64,000 bases of DNA. Source: Chthonomonadales bacterium. Lineage in GTDB: Bacteria > Armatimonadota > Chthonomonadetes > Chthonomonadales > CAJBBX01. The notes under the pieces were generated by a model. That model ran no database searches, had not been told where the DNA came from, and was given only the letters and a program-made list of their open reading frames with translations. Location: NCBI GenBank assembly GCA_020849275.1, contig JADLGO010000053.1:1-64000 (forward strand), in the 5' to 3' direction. The position numbers and the translations under genes were made by a program. Position 1 is the first letter of the stretch, and each line of letters begins with the position of its first letter. Below, piece after piece: positions 17,828-26,157 of the stretch.

Positions 17828-18183
17828 CCCCCTTTGCCTGCGTATACTGGGCGCGGCCGGAACATCGAGGCCGCGCCGATCGATCTGTAGCTTAGCATAT
17901 ATGACTATTCCGGAGGAAGGAGGGACTGGGGAGCCTCGCTCGGATCGAGCGGGCGCCGAACGGAGCGCGCGGATACCCACGTTCGCCGCCCCGACGAAGC
18001 GAGCGAAAGGTGGTATAGTCTGGCCAGAGACGGGTGGCTCACCCGAATGGAGGTGACCGGTCGCCAACACGAGGCGAACGCCTTCCGTCTGCCAGCAACC
18101 TGTGAGAACAGCACCAACGCTGCCTGTGGGGTGCCCAGGGCCTTTGCTCTGTCCCCACCGCCGCACACAGACGAGGAGCTTCC
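17828..18183. other. 356-bp intergenic region with an extended -10 and hairpin-rich leader
   Basis: No credible ORF. It lies upstream of both the PhyH gene (minus) and the zinc-ribbon gene (plus). On the plus strand an extended -10 (TGGTATAGT, 18011-18019) would give a leader of about 155 nt containing several short inverted repeats: CGGGTG/CACCCG around 18030-18045, GGTGACC/GGTCGCC at about 18052-18065, and GTGGGG/CCCCAC near 18126-18159. I do not recognise a known riboswitch. Confidence 0.4.
18011..18019 (+). promoter_or_regulatory. Candidate extended -10 element
   Basis: TG-G-TATAGT matches the extended -10 form (TGnTATAAT) at five of six hexamer positions. No good -35 is visible, which extended -10 promoters do not require. 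It would drive the zinc-ribbon gene at 18184. Confidence 0.4.
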
Positions 18184-18468
18184 ATGAACTGCCCCGCGTG
18201 CAGTGCTCCCCTGCAGCTCACCGAGAGGCAGGGTGTCGAGATCGACTACTGCCCCCAGTGCCGTGGCATATGGCTGGATAGGGGCGAGCTAGACAAACTC
18301 ATCGACCGGTCGGAGAGCTACCGGGGCCGCCACGCGCCCTCCACCCCCGATCATCGTGATCGAGATGCCAACTGGCAACGCCACCACGATGATGACGATG
18401 ACGACGACTACCGACAGGGACGCAAGAAGCGCCGTTCTTTCCTGAGGGACCTCCTGGACTTCGACTAG
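18184..18468 (+). CDS. Small zinc-ribbon protein (zf-TFIIB family)
   Basis: 94 aa. Residues 1-40 have two CxxC pairs (NCPACSAPL and DYCPQCRGIWLDRGELDKL), the signature of the bacterial TFIIB-type zinc-ribbon family, whose C-terminal half always contains GxWxDxGE. A His/Asp-rich linker with seven consecutive Asp follows, then a basic patch (RKKRRSFLRDLL). Start ATG 18184 has GAGGAG upstream. Function of the family is unknown; the same ribbon type occurs in the carbonic anhydrase fusion at 55469-57175. Confidence 0.85.
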   Translation: MNCPACSAPLQLTERQGVEIDYCPQCRGIWLDRGELDKLIDRSESYRGRHAPSTPDHRDRDANWQRHHDDDDDDDYRQGRKKRRSFLRDLLDFD

Positions 18469-18674
18469 GGCGCATGCCGCTGGAGCGTACCCCGTTTACC
18501 AGGCGATGCGCTCCACTGCGCCCTCGTGATGCTGTCCGCGCTCGCTCCGACCCCGCAACCCATCGACGCCGGCCGCAACTGGCTGATAATGGCAGCGCCG
18601 ACCGTTGCCATGGCCCGCTTCGACCGGCGGCTCGCGTAGGCCGACTACCTACCAGCCGTCAGGCAGTGGCGCGC

Positions 18675-19898
18675 TCATGCTGGCTTCGCGTCCACGCGAA
18701 ACGAGCCGCACGTCGCGAGCAGGGCCGCCACCGCCAGCGCAGCGGCGCCGGCGCCGACGATGAAGGGCAGCGGCCTCGCGATGCCGTAGAGCCAGCCGGC
18801 CAGGATGCTGGCTGGCAGTGCCGCGAGCCCGATGAGCATGTGGTATGCGCCGATCTCGGTGGCGCGGCGCTCGGGATGCGAAAGATCGGCGGCCAACGCG
18901 CGCTGGACCCCGCCGGTCAGCGTGTAGTAGAGGCCGTAGAGTGGGAAGAGCAGCCAGACGGTCCACGTGGCGCTGGCCAGCGCGAAGCCGAGGTAGACGG
19001 CCGCGAACACACCGAATCCGGCCACCAGCAGCGGCTTGCGCCCGATGCGGTCCGAAAGAACGCCGACGGGGTAGCTGAGCGAGGCCTCGACCACGTTGAA
19101 CAGCGCGTACAGCAAGAGCAGGTGCAGCGTGGCGACGCCCATATCCTCGGCGCGCAGCAGTAGGAAGGCGTCGGAGGAGTTGCCGATGCTGAAAATTGCG
19201 AGCACCGCCAGATAGCGCCGGTACGTCGGCGACAGCGACCGCCAGGACGGCAACGCCACCGGGGGGGGCGCAGCCTGGTGGTCCAGCGGGGTAGCGCGCT
19301 CGCGCACCCAGCGCGAGAGCACGGCCACGCTGAGCACCCCAGGAACGAAGGCGAGCAGGTAGAGCCAGCGCAGCCGGCCGGGATTGAGGAGGAGGAAAGC
19401 ATAGCCCAGCAGCGGCCCGCCGACCGCGCCGGCCGTGTCCATGCCGCGGTGAAAGCCGAACGCTCGCCCGCGCTCCTCCGGCCGGCAGCTCTCCGCGATC
19501 AGCGCGTCGCGCGGAGCCGAACGCAGCCCTTTGCCGGTACGGTCCAGGAAGCGGGCGGCCAGCACATGCCACCATGCGCCAGAGACGGCGATCAGGGGCT
19601 TCGAGATAGCGCCCAGGCCGTAGCCGGCCATCGTGAGGGGCTTGCGGCGCCCGGCGCGGTCCGAGAGCCACCCCGACACGAGCTTCAGAAGGCTGGCGGT
19701 GCTCTCCGCCACGCCCTCGATGATGCCCACGGCCGCCGGCGCCGCCCCGAGCACCTGCGTGAGGAAGATGGGGTTGACCGGGTAGACCATCTCGCTCGAC
19801 ACGTCGGTGAGCAGGCTGACGACGCCGAGCGCGCGCACCGTGGGGGAGAGGCCCTTCGGCGGCCCTTGAAGCTCCGTGGGTGTCCGAGGCTCCGTCAT
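18675..19898 (-). CDS. MFS transporter
   Basis: 407 aa with about 12 hydrophobic helices. LTDVSSEMVYPV near the N-terminus identifies an MFS subgroup, and SDRAGRRKP between helices 2 and 3 is MFS motif A; a second copy (SDRIGRKPLL) occurs between helices 8 and 9. Inner-membrane secondary transporter; substrate unknown, and related proteins are annotated as drug efflux pumps. It lies 96 bp downstream of the phosphoesterase gene on the same strand and may be co-transcribed. Positions 18469-18674 hold nothing recognisable. Confidence 0.9.
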   Translation of the reverse strand: MTEPRTPTELQGPPKGLSPTVRALGVVSLLTDVSSEMVYPVNPIFLTQVLGAAPAAVGIIEGVAESTASLLKLVSGWLSDRAGRRKPLTMAGYGLGAISKPLIAVSGAWWHVLAARFLDRTGKGLRSAPRDALIAESCRPEERGRAFGFHRGMDTAGAVGGPLLGYAFLLLNPGRLRWLYLLAFVPGVLSVAVLSRWVRERATPLDHQAAPPPVALPSWRSLSPTYRRYLAVLAIFSIGNSSDAFLLLRAEDMGVATLHLLLLYALFNVVEASLSYPVGVLSDRIGRKPLLVAGFGVFAAVYLGFALASATWTVWLLFPLYGLYYTLTGGVQRALAADLSHPERRATEIGAYHMLIGLAALPASILAGWLYGIARPLPFIVGAGAAALAVAALLATCGSFRVDAKPA

Positions 19899-19994
19899 GC
19901 AAGTGTGTCTCGCCCGATCGGCCGCTGGCAGCGGTCGGGTTGGCGCCGCCAGCGGCCCGGCTGCATCGCTGGCGGTGATCGGGGGACTCAGGCG

Positions 19995-22751
19995 TCAGCG
20001 GGCCGGCCGGGAGCCCTCGGCGCCGAGCCGAAGCAGGAAATCCTCGTCCTCGCGGGCGTCGCGGGCAAGGTTCGGAGTGGAGCGCACGCTGAGGTAGTCC
20101 GGGTCTCCCGGGATCTTGGCCTTCTCGGGGTCGAAGATGCGCGGGTCGACCGGCTTGCAGACGTACGGCCGGAAGTCCGGCTTCGTCGTGAAGCAATCGG
20201 ACAGATCGTTGGCGAGCGCGTCGAACATGTTCAGCGGGGGCAGGCCGAACACCGAGTAGAGCGTGCGGTGCATGCTCACGATGGTGGTGTGACGGTGCGA
20301 TACGTAGCCCCGCTTCGCCCACGGGCTGATGACGAGCATCACGCTCCGCTGCGCGTCGACGTGGTCCGGCTCGCCGCCGGCGTCGTCCTCCGTCACGAAG
20401 ATCGCCATGTTGCGCCAGTAGGGCGTGTGCGAGAGGAACTCAACCATCCGCCCGAGCGCCAGGTCGTTGTCCGCCATCCACGAGGCCATGTAGGGGTAGC
20501 CGCGCTCGGGATCGGGCCGGGTGCCGTGGTCGTTGCAGATGGCGACGTTGAGGAAGCGCGGCATCGGGTGGCGGCCGCTGAGGAAGCGCTCGCGCACGTC
20601 CTGCTCAAACCAGTGCGCCCGGTACTGGTCCGGGATGTTCATGTTGAAGATGGGGAACTCGCGACAGGTGTTGTCGTACACCACCTTCGGCATGGGCAGG
20701 TTCACTACCTCGCGGGCGCCCGTGCGGTGTTCGCTCGCCCCTTCGTCGACTCCGGCGAACTCGAACCCCTCTCCGTAGTTGCGGAACGAAACGCCGTTGC
20801 GGGCCAGGTTCTCCCACATGGCCCCGGCCTCCAGGTAGTCCTCCGGCTGGATCGATCCATTGGACCCGAAGGATGCTCGTCGGCCAGGGGCCGTGCTGTG
20901 GAGCTTGAAATCCCAGCCCAGCGTGTAGAGCATCTGGCAGAAGTTGTTCGGCTGCACGCCGATCAGCCAGCGGTGGCCCACGCCCGAGGCCTCGGGCTCC
21001 ATGTAGAAGTTGTCGCTCAGCGCGAACTCGCGCGCCAGCGCGTTGTGGTTGACCATCACTGCCACGTCGTTGAGCGTGGGCTGGTTCGGGGCGCTGATGG
21101 TCTGGTGTAGCCCCCAGCGAAGAAGCGACGGGTCGTTCCGGGTCCCCGGCACGCGGTCGAAAACTGTGTCGAACGTGTGGTTCTCTTTCGTGATGAACAC
21201 CACGTAGCGGATCTGCTCCGACCTCACGCCGGAAAGGGTCGGTACCACGGGAGAGGAGAGCGCCTTGCGTTCGGCGGCACGGTCAACCATGCCGTTGCAG
21301 AGACGCACGGTATGCGAGTGGCGGGCCAACTCCGCGGCGCTCGGCACCGGGATCACGCTGAACACGCCGCGCATGCCAAGGTACGGGTTCTGGGGCCGAT
21401 TCGCGCCGGCGTTCGGCCCGTTGCCGAACCCCTTGAAGCAGATGGTGAGCAGCCGCTTGCCATCTTTCGATACCGCGACGCGATAGGGGTACCAGGCCGT
21501 CGGGATGTGGCCGAGCACGCGCAGCGTGGCCGCGTCCACCACGGCGATGGCGTTGATGCCGCACTCCGCCACATAGAGGCGGCGGCCGTCCGGCGCAAGC
21601 GCCATGCCCACGGGGCCCACCCCGCGCAGTCGGGCGGTGAGCGGAGAGGGCCGGATGCGCTCCGTGCGAACGATCCGGTTGGTGCGGGTGTCGACGCGCT
21701 CCAGCATGTCGTTGTTGTTGTTGGAGACCCAGAGGCGCTCGCCGCGCGCCATGACGAAGTTCGGAGCGCTACCGCCCACCGTCTTGCCGCGGTCGCTGGG
21801 CGCGCCGACGAGCAGGCCGGTCTTCAGCCTGGCCACCACACGGGGCCGCGCCGGGCTCGACACATCCAGCGTCCACACCGAGAAGGATTCGGGTACGTTG
21901 GGATCGCCCAGGCCGGGGATGTTGCGCCCCTCGCGGCGCACTCCCTCGCGGGCCTCGCGGCTGGGGAAACCATAGGGCGGGAAGGTCAGGCCGCGCGGGT
22001 CCGGCACCGGCAGGCGGCCCGGGCCCGTGGTCTTCGGCGAGTCGGGATCCGGCGGGGGAATTGGACTGTACTCGAACATACCGATGTTCGCCACGAAGAC
22101 GCGTCGGCCCACGACCGCGAGCGCGTAGGGGTAGCGCCCGACTCGCACGGACCCGACGACCGCCTGCCGTGCCGTGTCGATGACGGCCACGCGGAAGTTG
22201 GTCACATCCGCGCAGTAGACGCTGCGCCCGTCGGCGCTGGCCTGCAGGTCGATGGCGAAGCTGTCGGCGTAGGGCCGTCCGCCAACGGGCACGTTCAGGG
22301 CGACCTCGGCTAGCTTGGTGCGGGTGCGCGTGTCGAACACGTAGACGGTGCCACTGTCGCCCCCGCTCCAGTAGAGTCGAGCGCCGTCGGGCGAGAAGCA
22401 GGCGCCCCCCGCGTTCGCGCGCTTACCGGGCTGTGCGGCGGGCTCCGGAACCAGTTCCGCGACCGCGGGCGAGGGACCGTCCCAGTCGCTGATCAGTTGC
22501 CCGACGCCCTCGCTGGCGACGAAGGCCACGCGGCCGTCGGGGCTGAGCGCGAGGCCGTGCGGCCAGCGGGCGACGGGCAGGTGGCGGCCAGCCGGGCGCA
22601 GGAAGCGTCCGCTGGGGATGATGGTGGTGCCGGCGGGGTCGTGGCGGGCGTACTCGTTGACGGCCGGCGCGCGCAGGTAGGGCGTCGCGGGCGCGGCGCT
22701 CGCGGGCATGGACGGGACGGCGAGGACGAGGACGGCGAGCGACGCTCGCAT
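19995..22751 (-). CDS. Secreted YVTN beta-propeller / phosphoesterase fusion
   Basis: 918 aa with a signal peptide (about 1-19). Residues about 55-450 are YVTN/NHL-like propeller blades (HGLALSPDGRVAFVASEGVG, VYVFDTRTRTKLAEV, AVVDAATLRVLGHIPTAW). Residues about 500-880 belong to the phosphoesterase family of phospholipase C and acid phosphatases (PF04185): VFITKENHTFDTVF opens the active site, followed by LSDNFYMEPEASGVGHRW, NVAICNDHGTRPD and VTEDDAGGEPDHVDAQR. Exported, likely periplasmic or surface-located hydrolase. Propeller-phosphoesterase fusions are known; substrate unknown. Downstream of metG on the same strand. Confidence 0.88.
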   Translation of the reverse strand: MRASLAVLVLAVPSMPASAAPATPYLRAPAVNEYARHDPAGTTIIPSGRFLRPAGRHLPVARWPHGLALSPDGRVAFVASEGVGQLISDWDGPSPAVAELVPEPAAQPGKRANAGGACFSPDGARLYWSGGDSGTVYVFDTRTRTKLAEVALNVPVGGRPYADSFAIDLQASADGRSVYCADVTNFRVAVIDTARQAVVGSVRVGRYPYALAVVGRRVFVANIGMFEYSPIPPPDPDSPKTTGPGRLPVPDPRGLTFPPYGFPSREAREGVRREGRNIPGLGDPNVPESFSVWTLDVSSPARPRVVARLKTGLLVGAPSDRGKTVGGSAPNFVMARGERLWVSNNNNDMLERVDTRTNRIVRTERIRPSPLTARLRGVGPVGMALAPDGRRLYVAECGINAIAVVDAATLRVLGHIPTAWYPYRVAVSKDGKRLLTICFKGFGNGPNAGANRPQNPYLGMRGVFSVIPVPSAAELARHSHTVRLCNGMVDRAAERKALSSPVVPTLSGVRSEQIRYVVFITKENHTFDTVFDRVPGTRNDPSLLRWGLHQTISAPNQPTLNDVAVMVNHNALAREFALSDNFYMEPEASGVGHRWLIGVQPNNFCQMLYTLGWDFKLHSTAPGRRASFGSNGSIQPEDYLEAGAMWENLARNGVSFRNYGEGFEFAGVDEGASEHRTGAREVVNLPMPKVVYDNTCREFPIFNMNIPDQYRAHWFEQDVRERFLSGRHPMPRFLNVAICNDHGTRPDPERGYPYMASWMADNDLALGRMVEFLSHTPYWRNMAIFVTEDDAGGEPDHVDAQRSVMLVISPWAKRGYVSHRHTTIVSMHRTLYSVFGLPPLNMFDALANDLSDCFTTKPDFRPYVCKPVDPRIFDPEKAKIPGDPDYLSVRSTPNLARDAREDEDFLLRLGAEGSRPAR

Positions 22752-22838
22752 GGGCGTATCTCCCTTCGCGCGCCGCGGGGCGGCACGCGCGATGCGACCC
22801 GCGCTCGGCGCCCGGGGCGATCGGCGCGGACTGCCCCG

Positions 22839-24806
22839 CTATCGCACACGGACGCCGGACGGCACGCGGGTCTCGGGGCGAAGCAGGATGGCCTGACCCT
22901 GGTAGTCGGCGGCCAGGAGCATGCCCTGCGACTCCACTCCCCGCAGCTTGCGGGGCTGCAGGTTCGCGACAACGACGATCTGCTGGCCGACGAGCTCCTC
23001 GGGCCGGTACATCTCGGCGATGCCGGCCAGCAAGGTGCGCGTCTCCTCGCCCAACTCCACGGTCAGCTTCAGCAGCTTGTCGGCGTTGGGCACCGGATCG
23101 GCGGCCACGACGTTGGCAACGCGCAACTCCACCTTCATGAAGTCGTCGATGGTGATCTCGGGCGGGTGCGCTGGCGCGGCCCCGGGGGCCTGCGCGGGGG
23201 TCTCCTCGGCGATGATGGCGGCTCCTTTTGGCGGCTCGGCCGCCTGGATGCGCGGGAAGAGCGGCTGGGCCTCCGGCACCCGGGCGCCCGGAGGCAGGCC
23301 GCCCCATACGGTGTCGTCCCAGCGCGCCTCACCGATGCTCTTGTCGAAGCCAACCTGGCGCCAGAGCGCCTGCGCGGCCACCGGCATGTAGGGGCCGAGC
23401 AAGGCGCCGCACACGCGGATGGCCTCCAGGCAGGTGTAGAGCGTGGTCGATAGCTCGTCGGCCTCCTTGCGCTTCGCCAGCGACCAGGGCGCGCGCTCCT
23501 CGATGTAGCGGTTCATGCGCGCCACGAGGCGCCAGACGGCCTCGAGGGCTCCCTGGAAACGAAACTCGCGCAGCGCCTCGCGGTAGTCGTCGGCGACGGT
23601 AGCGGCGAACGCGACGATCTCTTCCTCAACCCGCGGCGGCGCGGGCGCAACGCCGCCGAAGTAGCGCGACACCATCGTCACGGCGCGGTTGCAGAGGTTG
23701 CCCAGGTCGTTCGCGAGGTCGGTGTTGTAGCGGCGGTAGAAGGCCTCCTCGGAGAACTCCGTGTCGCCAGGGAAAGCCATCTCGCGCGCGAGCAGGTAGC
23801 GCAGCGCGTCGACGGCGATCTCGGGGTCGGCGCCCGATCGGCGGGCGATCGCGCGCGCGAGCTCCACGGGGTGCGGGATGCCGCCGGTGCGCTTGCCCTC
23901 CTTGTGCCCGCCGGCGTTCACCCAGAAGCCGTGGGCGTAGACCTGCCGCGGGAGCGGCAGTCCGAGCGCCATCAGCATGGCTGGCCATAGGGTCGCGTGG
24001 AAGCGAACGAAGATCTCCTTGGCCATCAGGTGCACATCGGCGGGCCAGAGCTCGGCGTAGCGCTCCATGTCGTCGGGCCAGCCGGTGGCCGCCAGGTAGT
24101 TGATCAGCGCGTCGAACCAGACGTAGATGACCTTGTCGGGCTCGTCGGCCACCGGGATTCCCCAGCCGGTGTTGGCCCGCGTGATGCTCATGTCGCGCAG
24201 GCCCTGCTCGATGAAGCGGATCACCTCGTTGCGGCGGAAATCGGGCTGCAGGAAGTCCGGATTGGCCTGGACGTGCTCCAGCAGCCTGTCGCCGTAGGCC
24301 GAGAGGCGGAAGAAGTAGCTTTCCTCCTGCACCCAGCGCAGCGGCCCGCGGCACTCCGGGTTGGGGCAGAGGTGGTCCTCGCCCACATCGCTCTCGCGGA
24401 AAAAGGTCTCGTCGGCCACGCAGTACCAGCCCTCGTAGGTGCCGCGATAGGCGTCGCCGGAGTCGCGCAGGCGGCGGAACACCTCCTGCACGACGCGCAC
24501 GTGGCGGGGTTCGGTGGTGCGGATGAAGTCGTCGTAGGCGAAGTGCATGGCCTGCCAGGCGGCCTTGAACTCGGTCGCGAGGCGGTCGACGAACTCGCGC
24601 GGCGGCTCAGCGGCCTTCGCGGCGGCCTCCGCAACCTTGGTGGCCTGCTCGTCGGTGCCCGTGAGGAACCAGGTGCGGCGTCCGAGCAAGCGCTGGTAGC
24701 GGGTGAGCACATCGCAGCAGAGCGTGGTAACGGCCGAGCCGATGTGCGGGCTACCGTTAACATAGTAGATCGGCGTCGTGATGTACCAGATCTTCTCGGG
24801 GCTCAT
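22839..24806 (-). CDS. metG: Methionyl-tRNA synthetase with altered KMSKS loop
   Basis: 655 aa. Class I fold: YITTPIYYVNGSPHIGSAV holds the HIGH-equivalent (HIGS, residues 21-24), and DEPDKVIYVWFDALINYLAA and RYNTDLANDLGNLCNR are typical. One Cys pair (CPNPEC) is present in the connective-peptide region. Where KMSKS is expected, after YAHGFWVNAGG, the sequence reads KEGKR (residues 302-306): both Lys are kept but M, S and the last S are lost. The C-terminal ~105 residues form the EMAPII-like tRNA-binding OB domain (DFMKVELRVANVVAADPVPN). Otherwise complete. Confidence 0.95.
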   Translation of the reverse strand: MSPEKIWYITTPIYYVNGSPHIGSAVTTLCCDVLTRYQRLLGRRTWFLTGTDEQATKVAEAAAKAAEPPREFVDRLATEFKAAWQAMHFAYDDFIRTTEPRHVRVVQEVFRRLRDSGDAYRGTYEGWYCVADETFFRESDVGEDHLCPNPECRGPLRWVQEESYFFRLSAYGDRLLEHVQANPDFLQPDFRRNEVIRFIEQGLRDMSITRANTGWGIPVADEPDKVIYVWFDALINYLAATGWPDDMERYAELWPADVHLMAKEIFVRFHATLWPAMLMALGLPLPRQVYAHGFWVNAGGHKEGKRTGGIPHPVELARAIARRSGADPEIAVDALRYLLAREMAFPGDTEFSEEAFYRRYNTDLANDLGNLCNRAVTMVSRYFGGVAPAPPRVEEEIVAFAATVADDYREALREFRFQGALEAVWRLVARMNRYIEERAPWSLAKRKEADELSTTLYTCLEAIRVCGALLGPYMPVAAQALWRQVGFDKSIGEARWDDTVWGGLPPGARVPEAQPLFPRIQAAEPPKGAAIIAEETPAQAPGAAPAHPPEITIDDFMKVELRVANVVAADPVPNADKLLKLTVELGEETRTLLAGIAEMYRPEELVGQQIVVVANLQPRKLRGVESQGMLLAADYQGQAILLRPETRVPSGVRVR

Positions 24807-24880
24807 GTCGCTTTGTACCGCTCGGGGCGCAGCCGTGGCGCCGGATGGGTATCAGTATACCCGCCGGGCCGGACGCGCGC

Positions 24881-24916
24881 GGAGCGCCGCGGCCCGTTCG
24901 CGGGTCGCGGCGCTCC
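24881..24916 (-). terminator. Strong UUCG-capped hairpin upstream of metG
   Basis: A 16-bp stem with one G-T pair (24881-24896 with 24901-24916) capped by TTCG. It lies after the stop of the minus-strand gene at 24944-25354 and before metG. No T-run follows, so it may be a weak terminator or an mRNA-protecting hairpin. Confidence 0.6.
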
Positions 24917-24943
24917 GAACGGCCGAGGGGTGGCGGGCCCGCG

Positions 24944-25354
24944 CTACCTGGGGACCGGGCGGCCCATCTGTTTGTAGACGCCCACGATGAGGTCCTTGTC
25001 GGAGAGGGCCCTGCGGTGGTGCGGGTCGAGTTGCAGGGTGCGCCGGAAGAGGCGCAGCGCGCCCCGGTACTTCACGCGCGAGCCGAGCTTCGGTGACACC
25101 ATCATGGCGTGGCCGGCCGCGTAGGTGGCGTCCGCCGTCTTCTGTCGCAGCGCCTTGTCTCCGGGGTGTGCTTTGAGCTTCTTCTCGAGCGCCTGCGCGT
25201 GCTTCAGGAGCCTGGCGACGGCCGGATCCGCCGCGAGGGCGGCGGCGCTCGCGCGCTTCTCCGTTGGCACGGGTGGCGTGGGGCGCCGCTGCGCGGCGGC
25301 GCCGGCGGCGAAGAGCAGGAACGCGAGGGCGGCCGCGCTCAGCAGTCGGGACAT
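24944..25354 (-). CDS. Small secreted protein with TPR-like motif
   Basis: 136 aa. Signal peptide about 1-21 (MSRLLSAAALAFLLFAAGAAA, cut near AAAQ). The mature part is helical and basic. YRGALRLFRRTLQLDPHHRR (about 96-115) reads like one tetratricopeptide repeat, and an earlier helix pair could be a degenerate one. Predicted periplasmic. It is 58 bp downstream of the SecD-head-like gene. No named family. Confidence 0.7.
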   Translation of the reverse strand: MSRLLSAAALAFLLFAAGAAAQRRPTPPVPTEKRASAAALAADPAVARLLKHAQALEKKLKAHPGDKALRQKTADATYAAGHAMMVSPKLGSRVKYRGALRLFRRTLQLDPHHRRALSDKDLIVGVYKQMGRPVPR

Positions 25355-25411
25355 CGGGGTGTTCGCTCCTTTCCAGCGTGGGATCCGCCGGCATGGGCGG
25401 CGAGGAGTGGG

Positions 25412-26122
25412 CTAGCGACGGCGTTGCGCGTTGATGTAGTCCGCCAGGCGCTGCGCGTCCGCCTTCACCCAGATCGGCTCGATGCTCAGCGCGCTGGTGT
25501 CCATGTGCTCCATGATCGGGCAGGTGATCGCCTCGCCCTTGAGCACGAAGACGAGCCGCTCCTTCGCGTGCTTGAGCGAGTACTGCCAGTAGCGGGAGCG
25601 ACCCTCGGGCGTGAGCGTCACGTGCACCAGCCAGTACTGGCGGTCGAACAGCGGTTCGAACCGCTGCTCCAGGCGCGCGCCGGCGAACTGCGCGCCCGTC
25701 AGGACGACCGGGCAGTTGGCCACGATCGTCTCGGCCGAGACGATCTGCCCGCCCGAGGTGCGGTTCACGACCGCCGGCACGGACGCGCGCTCCGGCGCGT
25801 CCTCGTCGCCGCGGTCGGCGGGCGCGTAGTCGCTGGGCGCGTCCGCGTCGTCACGCGTGCGGAACTGCCAGGCGTGGTTGGCCTCGATGGCGACGAAGTC
25901 CTTCGTGAGCCCCACCACGGTCAGGCCGTCCGGAACGGCGTGCAGAGGCGGCCATTGGACGCTCTGTAGCCGCACCGTGCGTACGAACCCATAGAGGTAG
26001 TAGGCGGCGCCGACCACGATGGCGAGGGCGAGCAGGCGCAGCGTGCCGCGTTCGCGGATGAAGCGACCGTAGGGGCTCCGGGCGGGCACGGCGATGCCGG
26101 TGTCCGGGGTGTTGGCGGTCAT
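25412..26122 (-). CDS. Single-TM protein with SecD P1-head-like domain
   Basis: 236 aa from ATG 26122; the longer reading from 26242 starts inside the upstream gap in a poorly supported segment. One membrane helix (about 27-46, LRLLALAIVVGAAYYLYGF) is followed by an exported domain. Residues about 120-232 match the SecD periplasmic head: VVLTGAQFAGARLEQRF, then VTLTPEGRSRYWQYS, LVFVLKGEAITCPIM, and the closing VKADAQRLADYIN. In SecD this head contacts emerging preproteins. The SecD transmembrane bundle is missing, so this is a stand-alone head of unknown role. Confidence 0.7.
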   Translation of the reverse strand: MTANTPDTGIAVPARSPYGRFIRERGTLRLLALAIVVGAAYYLYGFVRTVRLQSVQWPPLHAVPDGLTVVGLTKDFVAIEANHAWQFRTRDDADAPSDYAPADRGDEDAPERASVPAVVNRTSGGQIVSAETIVANCPVVLTGAQFAGARLEQRFEPLFDRQYWLVHVTLTPEGRSRYWQYSLKHAKERLVFVLKGEAITCPIMEHMDTSALSIEPIWVKADAQRLADYINAQRRR

Positions 26123-26157
26123 GTCGGGTACGGTGTCCTCTCCGGGGCGCGCCGGCC

